NCBI GenBank assembly: GCA_023512835.1
Contig: CM042092.1
Location: forward strand, 248,001-312,000
Direction of reading: 5' to 3'
Source of the DNA: Taxillus chinensis
Lineage: Eukaryota > Streptophyta > Magnoliopsida > Santalales > Loranthaceae
DNA length: 64,000 bases
The notes under the pieces are model-generated. The model did no database searches, had not been told where the DNA came from, and saw only the letters and a list, made by a program, of their open reading frames with translations. Below, piece by piece: positions 1-10,629 of the stretch. Each line of letters begins with the position of its first letter. The stretch's first letter is position 1. Both the position numbers and the translations under genes were made by a program.

Positions 1-63
1 AAGACAGAAAAGTGCGATGGAGAGTTTAATGGAGAGGGCAAAGAAAGTCTCAGAAAGAGTATG

Positions 64-97
<34 letters not shown>

Positions 98-562
98 TTA
101 AGGTTTTATAATAATGAATTATTTAATTATAAACTTATTTTTATTTTATTTTATTTTACAAAAAAATAAACAAGTAGTATGTCACAGAGTTACACTTACG
201 ACAAGCTAACTCGTGCACCACTTAGTCATTTAGCGGAAGCTTCGTGAACTAAGTAAGCCTTTTAAGTTTGAGTGAACGTCTAGAGTCGTTTGGGACAACG
301 GACAATGATTAGCAGAAGTTGTAGAAAATACCTGAAAGTGAGAAAACTTATATTAGAACAAATGTAGTACAAGTTTTAACACTAGAGCCTTACAATACAT
401 ATAAGATTTAGAATAATTTTACAATTGGCACAATGAGACATTAAGTTGGTGCGAGAGTACAAATCGCCTATACAAGTTTTAACTCATTATATGAGCTATA
501 CAATTATTACAAATGACTCAAATATGTTACAAAAATGTGTCGTGAGGCTCCAGACTATGACA
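1..562 (-). repeat. 3' LTR of degenerate chromovirus, cut by window start
   Basis: Noncoding AT-rich sequence lies immediately downstream (minus sense) of the chromodomain relic. On the minus strand a polypurine tract (about 563-578, key bases AAGTGGGGGAGGAT) abuts a TG at 561-562, the expected start of a 3' LTR. A (TA)n microsatellite occupies 67-94. The outer end lies outside the window, so no target duplication can be checked. Confidence 0.55.
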
Positions 563-649
563 TCCTCCCCCACTTAAGCACGTGGCATCCCTGTCACGTA
601 CGTTTTCTTGTAGCGCCAGAGTTAGTTTGTGAACTGCCACAACATGTCT

Positions 650-1850
650 TCACACTCCTAGCTATTTTCTTGATCTGGTAGACCCTTCCACTTGATCAAG
701 TACTCCAAATAGTTGGGAACTCCTCGTCTTCGTATCACCCGATTGGCTAGGATTTGCTCCATTTTCTTGTCGAACACGATGACAACGGCGGTAGGTGCTT
801 GAATTGATTCTCCATGACTTGGATCTTCGGTGTCTTCGTGAAATGACTTGAGTAGACTTGCATAGAAGACATTATGAATCTTCAGTATCGGAGGAAGTTG
901 GACTTGGTATGTTGTCTTACCTATCCGTTTGATGATCTGAAAGGGGCCTTCATATCTTTGAACCAAGCCTTTGTATACTTGGCAGAGAGACTTGAACTGA
1001 TTTGGCAATAGATTTACCATCACTTTGTCTCCAACAGCAAACTCCTTCATACGTTGCTTAGCATTGGCCCATTTCTTTATCTACTTGGTGGCTTTATTGA
1101 GACATGTCCTTGTGATGTCCAATTCTTCTTGCTACTCCTTTACGACTCTATAAGCGGAGGGATTATTACATGTGTATGGCAAGACAACAACACTCAGAAT
1201 AAGTGGTTGTTGCCCCGTGGCAATTTTGAATGGGCTTTTCTTTGTCGCTTCATTCTATTGGTGGTTATATGAGAACTGAGCAATGTCAAGTAACTTTGCC
1301 CAGTTTCGTTGATGGGCACTAACATAGTGCTGCAGATACTATTCTAGAAGAGCATTGATGTGCTCTGTCAGGCCATCAGTTTAGGGATCAAAACTTCTGG
1401 AGAAATTTAATTCCAACCCTAACAACTTGAATAGCTTGCACTAGAATCTCCCAGTGAAAAGGGGGTCTCGGTCACTGATGATGCTTTTCGGAATTCCCCA
1501 TAACTTCACCACATTTTTGAAAAATAGGCGAGCTGCTTCATCCACTTTACAGTCGGGTGATGTTGGAATGAATGTGGCGTACTTACTAAACTTATCCACC
1601 ACCACCAAAATACTCCCAAATTCGTTGTACGGGTAGGGCTACAATGAAGTCCATCGAGATACTTTGACATGGTTATTCGGGAATCGGCAAGGGTTCTAGA
1701 AGTCCCACAGGCCGTTGTTGCTTTATCTTGTCTGACTGGAAAACGAGACAAGTTTTTACATATGGCTCGACATCATCTGACATTTGCGACCAATAATAGT
1801 GTAGATTGATGAGGGTAAGTGTTCGTGCCATGCCCAGGTGACCATTTGTT
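650..1850 (-). pseudogene. Ty3/gypsy chromovirus pol C-terminus (integrase end plus chromodomain), broken
   Basis: The cleanest open part (658-1050) reads as the integrase C-terminal domain followed by a chromodomain: residues near the start give MKEFAVGDKVMV, then GPFQIIKRIGKTTYQVQLP, then VFYASLLK, and finally the chromodomain core YLIKWKGLP. In chromoviruses this domain is thought to steer integration towards marked chromatin. Upstream in minus sense (1050-1850) integrase-core sequence continues but is split by frameshifts and stops. The polypurine tract and LTR follow directly at 578-562, so this is the true 3' end of the element. The same integrase stretch occurs again at 2994-3655 beyond an inserted TRIM. 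Non-functional. Confidence 0.8.
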
Positions 1851-1943
1851 AAGGGCTCCCTCCTAACATGGAATCGGAGACCACACTTATCTCTTATGAG
1901 AGTGCTTCAATGAGCTTTTGCAGCAACTATTCTAATACCACTT
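1851..1943 (-). repeat. Truncated second copy of TRIM internal region
   Basis: This 93-bp piece matches 2504-2606, the primer-site end of the adjoining TRIM's internal region (shared GGGCTCCCTCCTAA and a degenerate primer site at 1929-1940). It shows that the TRIM was once, or templated, an LTR-internal-LTR-internal array whose outer part was lost at about 1850, where chromovirus integrase sequence resumes. Confidence 0.6.
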
Positions 1944-2329
1944 TGTCATGGGGTCAGGATTTTTCACCCATGTGGCACTCAGTCACCCTGGTAGATGCTC
2001 CAAGTAAGCCATACCGATTGGGGCACGCGTAGACTGGTTTCGCTCTGCCTTGGGCTCATCAGGAGAACAGCTTCAGTTTTCGACAAGTTTATGTAGGGAT
2101 GGCCAAGTCCCCCTTCATTGTCAGGTCTGAAAGTAGCGACATACTCCCTATATTAAATCAGGTCGATACGTCTGAACTCTGAAGGGGCTCCATAAATCTT
2201 CTGCACGAAGTACCGTGGAGCCTATCTCGTCTGTATCAGCTACGCTTTTTGCCTTACCCCTCCGCAAGAAGTGTGCACCTGTGCCACTTGGTAGATGCCT
2301 GCCAACACCACACTGTTCAAGGCGTGAAA
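1944..2329 (-). repeat. 3' LTR of the 1.05 kb TRIM
   Basis: Aligns over its full length with 2607-2993 with scattered substitutions. It begins with TGTCATG instead of TGTCACG, and the opposite tip is GTGAAA instead of GTGACA. It is followed on the low-coordinate side by a degenerate primer site at 1929-1940 (three mismatches). Confidence 0.7.
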
Positions 2330-2591
2330 TCTTCCCCCACTTGGTTTCGCAGTTCAGAGGAACCATGATCGTTCGGCGTGCTCCTTCCGACTCCCGTAGC
2401 GCCACTTTGTCCCATCGTCAGGTACTCCACCTTGGCTTAGCGGCAAACAACTTTGGTGGATGCAATGTTTGTAAGACCTTCATCTGGTCGACCCCCAACT
2501 GTTAGGGGCTCCCTCCTAATGTGGGATCAGGGACCACACATATCTATCGTGAGAGTGCTTTGTTGAGCTTTCTTGGAAACGGGCCATAACC

Positions 2592-2603
2592 GCTCTGATA
2601 CCA
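2592..2603 (-). other. Primer binding site of the TRIM (tRNA-iMet)
   Basis: Reads TGGTATCAGAGC on the minus strand, three bases downstream of the LTR tip. This is the complement of the 3' end of plant initiator methionine tRNA, used to prime minus-strand DNA synthesis. Confidence 0.8.
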
Positions 2604-2606
2604 CTT

Positions 2607-2993
2607 TGTCACGGGGTCGGGATTTTCACCTATGCAGCACTCGGTCACCTTGGTAGATGCTCTGAGTAAGCCATACCGATCGGGGCACACGTAGACTGGT
2701 TTTCGCTCTACCTTGGGCTCATCAGGAAAACAACTCCAATTCCCTACCAGTTTGTGTAGGGATAGTCAAGTCCCCTCTTCATTGTTAGGTCCAAGACTAG
2801 CGATGTACTCCCCGCATTGAACTGGTTTGGTACATCTGAACTCCGAAGGGGCTCCATCAGTCTTCCACACGAACTGTCATGGAGCCTATGCTATCCGCAC
2901 TAGTTACGCTTTCCACCTTGCCCCACCACAAGTAGTATGCACCTGTGCCACTTGGGAGACGCCTGCCAGCACCACATAGTTCAGGGCGTGACA
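2607..2993 (-). repeat. 5' LTR of the 1.05 kb TRIM
   Basis: The better-preserved 387-bp LTR, with matching 7-bp inverted tips. Immediately beyond 2993 the chromovirus integrase sequence resumes at a point homologous to about 1320. Confidence 0.75.
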
Positions 2994-3655
2994 TGTAGTG
3001 TCGCAAATACTGTTCCAGAAGAGCATTGAGGCGCTCCATTTGGCCATCATTTTGGGGATGAAAACTTATGGAGAAGTTTAATTCTGTCCCCAACAACTTG
3101 AACAGCTCGCACCAGAATTTCCTAATGAAATGGGAGTTTCAGTTACTAATGATGCTTTTCGGAATTCCCCATAACTTCATTACGTTTTTGAAAAACAGGC
3201 GAGCTGCTTCATCCACTTTGTAGTTTAGTGATGTTGGAATGAATGTGGTGTACTTACAAAACCGATCCACCACCACCATAATACTCCCAAATCCACCGGA
3301 CTTGGGTAGGGCCATAATGAAATCCATCGAGACACTTTCCCAACGGTTGTTTAGGTATCGGCAAGGGTTCCAGGAGTCCCACAGGCTGCTCTATCTTGTA
3401 TTGTTGGAAACCGAGACAAGTTTTTACATATGCCTCTACATCATTTGACATTTGTGGCTAATAATAGTGTCGATTGATGAGGGCAAGTGTTCATGCCACG
3501 CCCGGGTGACCAGCCCATAATGCATCATAGCACTCCTTCATAACATCTTTTCGTAAATTTTTCCATCTCGGAATGAAGACTCGTTGGCCAACTACCATTA
3601 GTATGCCATCTTCGACCTAAAATCGACGAGTCTTCCCTTCGGTAACCAACTTCAG
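2994..3655 (-). pseudogene. Ty3/gypsy integrase N-terminal half, second copy, broken
   Basis: On the minus strand the order is: integrase zinc-binding region (GHPG, later CLGFQQYKIEQP) at about 3380-3530, then the catalytic core start DFIMALPKSGG...VVVDRF...YTTFIP in 3139-3327, then FFKNVMKLWGIPKSIISN. The core's first Asp (MDFI) is visible; the frame then breaks, so no complete catalytic triad is readable. It overlaps in homology with 1290-1850, so this integrase stretch is present twice. The low-coordinate side is interrupted by the TRIM. Confidence 0.7.
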
Positions 3656-4195
3656 CATTAAAGAGCATGTTGATTGAAGATTAAAAAGGGAGAAGAAGCT
3701 CAGTGTGTAATAGTTTTATTTTGAAGATTAAAGAGCATGTTGATTGAGAACTAAAAAGGATATCAAGATCTAGTCAGTTGTTTTCTAATCATCATAGAGG
3801 GAGAACCTTAGTTCTAACAGAGATATTAGTTTATTAGAGGACAGTAAATGGTTGATTTCACAACAATTAAGGTTACTTTATTATTAATTATACTCATTGT
3901 AAAGATAGAACCATTAAGGTTCATCTTATTGTATTGAGACCGATAGGGTCGTGAACCCTAATTGTGTAAAGGTAGTGGATCTTGAATAACACTAAGTTAT
4001 TCTAAGTTGCATAGTAGAGAATTTGTGGTCATTATGTAGTTGATCACACTATGGATGTAGTCCTACACATTGTGAACCCCACACATTCTTGTACTGTGGT
4101 TTGTGTGTTTGCATTCATTATTTCATTAATACCTTGCAAACTAAAGTTGGCTAAGGACGACAGAAAGGGTGGTAAAATAAAAAAAATTGAAATTA
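3656..4195 (+). repeat. Older copia-type LTR end, interrupted by a full-length copia
   Basis: Noncoding sequence with the look of a copia LTR U5 region, including GAACCCTAATTG and a TTGTACTGTGG stretch. It is the left flank of the intact copia insertion; the right flank (13230 on) reads as a copia-type leader with a CCCCCCTCCTTCTCGGTG stretch. The two flanks therefore belong to one older element. A near-direct repeat (AAAGAGCATGTTGATTGA) occurs twice at about 3660 and 3729. Confidence 0.4.
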
Positions 4196-4200
4196 GTTAA

Positions 4201-4738
4201 TGATATTCCCAGGTTCCAAGCACAGTTATCTTTAAATAAGGGTTTGTATACAGAGAGGGGGGTGAATCTGTATACTATAAAACTTTCCTTAAGTTTTATG
4301 AGTAGGATACTTAGGAGAGTTCTTTCACATATGCGGTCTTTGTTTGGGTGATGTATTAGTGTCTCATGCAAAATTAGTCACAAGCAGGCATGTATGGGAA
4401 AGAAAGACAGAGACACAATATACGCAGTTCGATCAATGTGATCTACTCCACGGTGGTGAGGGTGTACTTACACCAAGTCCAATCCACTATATATCTTGTA
4501 GTACAGTAGGGTCTAGCCCTTTTTACAAATAGGATCAACTCTCTCTTCTTTTCAATGCAAATATAAAAACAGTATTGCTCTAAACTTTACTCAGTGTAAA
4601 AATCTGCCTGTCCAATATGCTCCCTTGTTGATGACCGTTTGCTATGCTCGACCTTCAATCACTCCTTTGCCGGACTCACGATTTGTTCACTAAATGTATA
4701 AGGAAGAAAGATGGATGAACTCACTGTTATCTTTCTTT

Positions 4739-4780
<42 letters not shown>

Positions 4781-5771
4781 GTATGAACTACTCTACGTCG
4801 CCTCTTGTATCTCAGAGGATACGTTTCTTCACTTCACAAAGAATATTATTCGGCGCTATTTTACGTCAGGCACATTCCTTGCTTTTTATAAGGCGGCCGA
4901 AGTCCAAAACCCTCCAGCTAGGGTTAAGCATGTTTCAGCTTGTGATTTTCACCCTAGAAACAAGTTAAACCCCTCTCGGATGACGTCCACATGTTTTGCA
5001 GTACTCAGTGTACTTAAAACCACTGCTCGGGTAATGACTTACTGAAACGATGAGTGTCCGCACGTTTCACTCCTTCGTAGCACGCTCCGTTCCTTTCACA
5101 AGCCACAGCCTCGGAGATATTGCCTCGTAGCCTTTCTACGAGTCTACAAGTCTTCCTCTTTGATTCTCTACAAGTCTGAGTCTTTGAACCAAGGGCATTC
5201 ATCTTCCAATACTTCTGCTCTCTGGCTTCGAAGCTAGGTCAGAATCAGTGCTACGAGCTTTTAAGCTCTACGAGTCTTCGAGTCGGACAACTGCATTTTG
5301 CCTTGGCTAGTAGCTACTTCCGGGTCTGTGCAACAGGTCCTTCGACCCTGCGAGCTTTAGTCCACGACCCTACGAGCTACGACTCTACGAGTCTTAGCTT
5401 CGAATCTACGAGACGCGGCTCTGCATCTGTCTGCACCTTGAGTCTATGCCCCTACGACCCTGTGTCCCTTTGAGGCTTCGACCCTGTGGTCCTTTGAGGG
5501 TGCTACGAGCCTCATGGTCCTGTCACTTTACGTCCTGCGAGTCTTCGACCTTCAAGTCTTTTGATCTACGACCTTCGAGTCTTCTGATCTACGACCTGCG
5601 GGTCTACGACCTTCGAGTTATGACGTACATAGGTAGACTCCCTCTAAGAGATCACTCTACAAAGTTGTCCAACCAAGTACGGCTGATCTTCGAGCAAGAC
5701 CATCGAGCCTGCGCATTCCATTTCCTACAACATGTTGATAACAATGACAGTGTAACCTTGCGAGAACAACA
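4201..5771 (-). repeat. 3' LTR of the copia element
   Basis: 1571 bp. It carries a long (CT)n run at about 4741-4776 that is much shorter in the partner LTR. Between about 5200 and 5620 it contains a degenerate tract of CTACGAG/TTCGA units. Short ORFs in this region are repeat artefacts. Confidence 0.9.
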
Positions 5772-5785
5772 ATCTCCGCCTTTGG
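5772..5785 (-). other. Polypurine tract of the copia element
   Basis: On the minus strand AAAGGCGGAGAT directly precedes the 3' LTR start TGTTGTTC, as expected of the plus-strand primer. The matching junction in the relic at 27160-27171 has the related AAAATGGGAGAT. Confidence 0.7.
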
Positions 5786-6037
5786 AATTGTTGGCAACAT
5801 AACGAAATAACACTGCTCCCCCTGAGTGCCTCCACTGTGTGCTCCCCCTGAACACAGTACTCTCTTTCTTCTCCCCTTTGCCAACCAATTGCAAAGAACG
5901 AGAAGGGGGAAAACAACCAACGCCCTATGCGTGAGGAGGTAGTTGTACAGACAGCCTACTGCGGTGTCTGTCAAACAGCTCCATGGAAAGAGGTTTGGTG
6001 AGGATGTCTGCCGTTTGTTCCTGCATAGGAACATACA

Positions 6038-6540
6038 CTAATTGCACAGTTCCCTCTTCCACTTGTTCCATGATATAGTGGTAACGATAGTCAATATGCT
6101 TGGTCTTTGAATGCTGAACGAGATTTTTGCTAATATTAATTGCACTTTGGTTGTCACACTAGATGTTAACAGGTAACTCCACATCCACTCCCAAGTCTGA
6201 CAGTTGTGTATGCATCCATACCACTTGAGTACATGTTGCATGGGCAGCCACATACTCTGCTTCTGCTGTGTTACAAGCAACACTGTTCTGTTTACGGCTC
6301 AACCATGCAACACATTTAGAGCCCAGATAAAAACTGCAGCACTTGTAGATCGTCTGTCATATATGTTCCCAGCCCAGTCTGCATCAGTGTAAGCCTGTAA
6401 TTCATTAGAATCCTTAGAGAGATACCACAACCCCATTTCTAGTGTACCATTTAGGTATCTAAGAATTCTCTTGACTGCCAGCAAGTGAGACTCCTTCGGA
6501 TCCACTTGATATCTACTTGCCTGGCACACAACTTGCATCA
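6038..6540 (-). pseudogene. copia RNase H domain, broken
   Basis: Two minus-strand segments (6299-6538 and 6038-6283) read as the copia RNase H: RYLNGTLEMGLWY, then AYTDADWAG with the first catalytic Asp, then DRRSTSA, and further on WLPMQHVLKW and related pieces after a frameshift near 6290. In a live element this domain removes the RNA template after reverse transcription. The end of the polyprotein is frameshifted, and about 250 bp of noncoding sequence separates it from the LTR. Confidence 0.8.
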
Positions 6541-6609
6541 GATCAGGTTAGGAGGCAGTAGTGTATAGGAGGCTTCCAATCTTGCCTCGATATTCTTTTT
6601 GATTTACGT

Positions 6610-7330
6610 TTATGCCTTCCTGATCTTTATGAAGTTTACAGCCTGTCGCCATTGGAGTCCAATTGGCTTGCTGTCTTCCATACCATAATTCTTTAGCAAT
6701 TCCTTGGCATACTTGTGCTGTGATATGAATATTCCGTCAGCAGCTTGCCTAATTTGCAGTCCCAAGAAGTAGGTTAATTCTCCTATGAGAGACATTTCAA
6801 ATTCATCACTTATTTTCTTGGCAAATTCTTCACATAGCCCTGAGTGACTGCCTCCGGATATGATGTCATCTATATAGACTATGGTAGCCAGCTGACCTTT
6901 ATCTGAATTCAATATATATAAATTATGATCCACTGTTCCTCTACTGAAGTTCATTTTTTGTAGATACCCATCCAGTCGGTTGTACCATGCCCTAGGAGCC
7001 TGCTTCAGGCCATATAAGGCTTTCTTTAACCTACATACATGTGTCTCATCATCAGCAATCTATACTCCATCTGGTTGCTCAATATAAACTTCCTCTTTCA
7101 GCAATCCATTCAGAAATGCAGACTTCACATCCATTTGATAGACTTTGAACCTCTTATGTGCTGCCAATGCAAGAAACATTCTAATCGTTTCTAACCTTGC
7201 TACTGGCGCAAATGTCTCATCAACATCTATACCCTCAATCTGAGAGTATCCTTTGCATACCAGTCTAACCTTGTTCCTAATAACCTTGCCATCTTCAATC
7301 AGTTTATTTCTGAACACCCACTTTGTTCCG
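6610..7330 (-). pseudogene. copia reverse transcriptase, broken
   Basis: The segment 7060-7317 gives the N-terminal palm: [31 protein letters not shown] and the catalytic-region [11 protein letters not shown] stop and a gap follow, then 6610-6954 resumes with DHNLYIL and the catalytic YIDDI (the copia YVDD box; Val to Ile is conservative), then LTYFLGLQIRQ. Copying of genomic RNA would depend on these being continuous; they are not. Neighbouring RNase H lies at lower coordinates, as in other copia elements. Confidence 0.85.
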
Positions 7331-7365
7331 ATGACATTTTTACTCTTTGGTTTAGGAACCAGCTC

Positions 7366-7755
7366 TCATGTCTTATTCTTTTCAATTTGGTCCAGCTCAT
7401 CATTCATTGTTGTGACCCAAGCTTCATCCTCTACTGCTTCTCCAACTATTTTGGGCTCTATCTGAGAGAGCAGGGCAGTAGCCCTTGTAAACTTTCTTCT
7501 GGTAGTTACACCTGCTTGGGGATCACCAAGGATCTGATCCTTGTCATGTACACTGGACCATGTCCTCCTGGTCTTTTTGGTTAAATCTTCTCCAGAATTG
7601 GACTCTTCCTTCTCTTCTTCATCAGACTTCTCTGAGTTTGTGTCCTCATCTTTCTTTTCCTTTTCATGCTCAGTCTCTTCTTCCATCTGAGGTACTCCTT
7701 CTTCAAAATCTGGATTCTTATCCTCAATAACATCTTTCTTCCAGTTTTCATCCAC
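7366..7755 (-). pseudogene. copia acidic linker between integrase and reverse transcriptase
   Basis: A highly charged stretch rich in Glu, Lys and Asp, then a segment ending MTNDELDQIEKNKT-like (here WVTTMNDELDQIEKNKT), the usual start of the copia RT region. It is frameshifted relative to the integrase frame that ends at 7773. No enzymatic function of its own is known. Confidence 0.65.
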
Positions 7756-7772
7756 TTTAACTTCACTTGAAG

Positions 7773-9290
7773 TTATAACTTTTCTAAGTCTTGAAAGAAA
7801 GACTCTATATCCCTTTGTCTGATATGAGTATCCAACGAATGTTCCTTCTCAGATCTGGCATGAAACTTTCCTCTTCCTTGCTGCTTTATCTTCACGAAGC
7901 AAGGACTTCCAAATATTCTGAAGTATTTGGCTGTTGACTTCTTCCCACACCATAATTCATAGGGTGTGCAGTCTGTTCTTGGTCTTAATGCTACTCTGTT
8001 CAGAAGATGTACTGCTGTTCTTGTTGTCTCTGTCCAAAACCTTACATGTAGATTAGCTTCCAGCAATAAGGTTCTGCCCATTTCAATGACAGCCCTATTT
8101 TTCCTTTCAACAACTCCATTTTGCTGTGGAGTCCTTTCTGCTGATAATTGATGTTGAATCTCATGTTTATTCAGATATCTTTCAAAGGCTTCATTTGTAA
8201 ACTCAGTACCCTGATCAGATCTCAATATCTTAATCTTTCGACCACAGTCATTTTCAGCCATTCTTCTATACTTCTTGAAGCACTCCAAAGCTTCTGTTTT
8301 GTGCTTTAGATACATAATACAAGTTCTTCTGGTGAAATCATCCACAAACAAGATGAAATATCTTTCATCATTGAGTCCCTTGTTTCTCATTGGTCCACAT
8401 AATTCTGTATGCACAATGTCTAGAGCTGCTTCAGAACTGTACTCTTTTACTTTATAATGAAATCTGGCTTGTTTTCCACGTAGGCATGCTGAGCAGACAT
8501 GCTCTCTTTCTCTTTTGATGTCTGAGATATCCCTAATAGCCTTGTAGTTCACAAGTCTTCTCATGTTCTTCTGATTCAGATGTCCCAGTCTTCTATGCCA
8601 GAGTTCATTTTCTTCTACTTTCGTCATATGACAGCTATGGGTCTTGCTCTCATTAATTATATACAAGTCCCCATCTGTCCTTCTTCCAGCTGCTACTGTG
8701 TTGCTATTTTCTCTCTTTACTTGACAACCAGTTTTAGTAAAGGTCACTTCATGACCTGCATCACACAGCTGACTAACGGATGCGAGATTATACTTCAATC
8801 CTTCAACATGCAACACATCCTTCAGTTTGTCCTTACCCCATTTGGCAGAGCCTAGCCCCTTGATCTTGAGAGAGCTATCATTGCCAAATCTCACTTTGCC
8901 ATATTTGTCTTTATTTACATCTGACAGTTTCTTTAGGTCACCAGTCATGTGACCTGAGCAGCCACTATTAAGGATCCACTGTCTGTCCTTGATGTCTACT
9001 TTCAATGCAATCTCAGCAATGTGAGCCACTTCTTTCCCTTTAGCCATATAGACTTGTTTTACTTTAGACTTGAAGCACTCTCCTTCTTTTACTTTAGACT
9101 TGAAGCACTCTCCTTCTTTTACTTTAGACTTGAAGCACTCCCCCTGAGATGTAGGCTTTATAGTCTTCTGAGATGCTATCACTTTCCTTTTCTCTTGAAC
9201 TCTCACAGTATCCTTTTTCTTATTTTGCTCAGGAATAAGTACTCTTCTTGTACTGTGTCGTTCACTCCCACAATTATCACAAACATCCAA
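7773..9290 (-). pseudogene. copia protease-integrase, 505-aa open frame with altered active sites
   Basis: Residues 1-80 form a basic linker with three copies of ECFKSKVKEG. The aspartic protease box is WILNSGCSGHMTG, with Asn108 where the catalytic Asp belongs. The integrase zinc-binding residues are His232, His237, Cys266 and Cys269. The integrase core has HTELCGP (Glu296 in place of the usual first catalytic Asp), RSDQGTEF (Asp359) and QQNGVVERKNR (Glu395), followed by FGSPCFVKI near the C-terminus. The frame is open for 505 residues but both the protease and integrase active sites look impaired. The initiating Met is only the first Met of an internal polyprotein fragment, not a real start. 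Confidence 0.88.
9057..9140 (-). repeat. 30-bp tandem repeat, three copies, in copia pol
   Basis: Unit TTTTACTTTAGACTTGAAGC plus ten more bases is repeated almost perfectly at 9057, 9087 and 9117. It keeps frame and encodes ECFKSKVKEG three times, between the gag and protease parts. Confidence 0.9.
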
Positions 9291-9530
9291 GTCCGAAAGT
9301 ACAGCAAACTTGTTGCCTGTGGTAATCGGCCTTGGCTTCCACCAGCATGAAGTTTCTTCATGACCTTGTTTCTAGCAGTAAGTGCAGAAACTTCTAACCA
9401 GTTTCTTTCTTTCCTTCTGATGCAAGTTCCTTGTGGATGTCTTCATCACAGTTCTAGGACTTTGCACCGGATACCTCCACTAATAGTGTCTGGCCATGTG
9501 TCCCCACACTGCACAGTAGTAACAGTGACC

Positions 9531-10370
9531 CTAAAAGCTGGTGTTGTTCACTCTCTGAACAACTGGGATCTTCTTCAAAATAGGCCTGGCCTTGATAGTT
9601 GGTTTCACAGGTTTACCTTCTTTCTTGAGGGGCACCCGAACACTTGAAGAAATGACAGTTGCATTAGATTTCTTCACATTCTTGGAATGCTCAGATTTCT
9701 GAACGCATTTGGTCACTCCATTGAGCTTGGACTCCTTTGGATGTCTCTTCATCTTCTCATCATTGGCGCCACCCTTCCCTTTCATGTTGCTTGGGATCAC
9801 GTCATCACTCACTTTCTCCATTTCATCCAGTGGATTGTCATGGGAAAAAGGATTGACTACCTTTGTAGGATTATCTGAATTGACAGCCATTCCCGTAACA
9901 TGCGATGTCGCTCCATTCTTCTAAGCGTCTGGTGCTTTGATGAGTGATCTGATCTCGAAGCTGCCAGAGGTTGAGGTTTGACTGGCTCCATCTTTTGAGA
10001 TCTTCTGTTGAAGGCCTACCAATTCTTCTTCAAGCAATTGGATTGTGGTGTCTCTGGTGGTAAGTTCTGTGGTGATGTCATCACAAATCTTGATCTGCTC
10101 CTCTAACTTGAGCTTTAGATTGACAATCTCCTCGCAGAACGCCTTGGAGTCCACCAACACCCTATCCATCTCACCTCTGATTTCACCAAGCTCTCCCGTG
10201 GTTAGCTTGAGCTCTCCCTTGAGCTGCTTTATCCTGCAACCTCTCTTGCAGATCTCCTCAGTAGCAAGCTCTAGCTCCTCCTTCATATCTACTTCTTCTT
10301 CTACTGCCTCATCCTCCTCAGAGGCAGTGCTGCCATTGTCCTATCTTGGCAACAAAGGCACAATCTGATG
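9531..10370 (-). pseudogene. copia gag C-terminal extension with coiled coil, broken
   Basis: Two minus-strand segments. 9921-10286 encodes a Glu/Lys/Leu-rich coiled coil (ELKLTTGELGEIRGEMDRV, LKLKLEEQIK, TTIQLLEEELVGLQQKI). 9531-9890 encodes a Lys/Pro-rich basic stretch (KPVKPTIKARPILKKIP). They lie between gag and the protease of the same element and are separated by stops. The coiled coil probably served particle assembly, which is inference. Some copia lineages have long gag-pol spacers of this kind. Confidence 0.55.
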
Positions 10371-10492
10371 AACAATCCACTTCATCATCAGATTCAGTAA
10401 TCCGGCTCATGTAGTTCTTATGTGAGCCCTTCTTTTTTTGTGGAGCCCTTCTTTTTTTGTGGAGCCCTTCTTAGGGCATTTTTTTATGTAGT

Positions 10493-10629
10493 TCTCAATG
10501 TAAAGTGAAAGCTAATGACTCGGATGAAGAGGATACAAAGTGGAAGAAGTCATTATACCGAGGAGATCTTTACTTCTTCCACTTTGTATCCTCTTCATCC
10601 GAGTCATTAGCTTTCACTTTACATTGAGA
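10493..10629. repeat. Perfect 58-bp inverted repeat with 21-bp spacer
   Basis: Arms 10493-10550 and 10572-10629 are exact reverse complements by direct reading, with non-matching bases just outside and just inside. The right arm is the native C-terminal gag sequence (after the zinc knuckle); the left arm is an inverted extra copy. Transcripts would fold into a 58-bp hairpin. Confidence 0.9.

Larger units (their letters stand above)
1944..2993 (-). mobile_element. TRIM-type miniature LTR element, 1.05 kb
   Basis: Two direct repeats (1944-2329, 386 bp; 2607-2993, 387 bp) flank 277 bp of internal sequence. The better-preserved repeat begins TGTCACG and ends CGTGACA, perfect 7-bp inverted LTR tips. 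In minus sense the 2607-2993 LTR is followed after three bases by a perfect 12-base tRNA-iMet primer site (2592-2603), and a polypurine tract (2330-2342, AAGTGGGGGAAGA) precedes the other LTR. There is no coding capacity, so it must have moved using enzymes of other elements. It sits inside the chromovirus integrase. A terminal base of the 1944-2329 copy is mutated (CA to AA). Confidence 0.75.

Noticed and set aside
4711..5045. 85- and 88-aa ORFs with a Ser-Leu run
   Set aside because: The run is the (CT)n microsatellite in the copia LTR.
5446..6034. Several 80-125 aa ORFs on both strands at the copia 3' LTR edge
   Set aside because: They cross the LTR boundary or follow the CTACGAG tract; none resembles a protein family.
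9057..9140. Possible CRISPR-like array
   Set aside because: The 30-bp units are directly adjacent with no spacers, in frame in a copia polyprotein, and the genome is eukaryotic.
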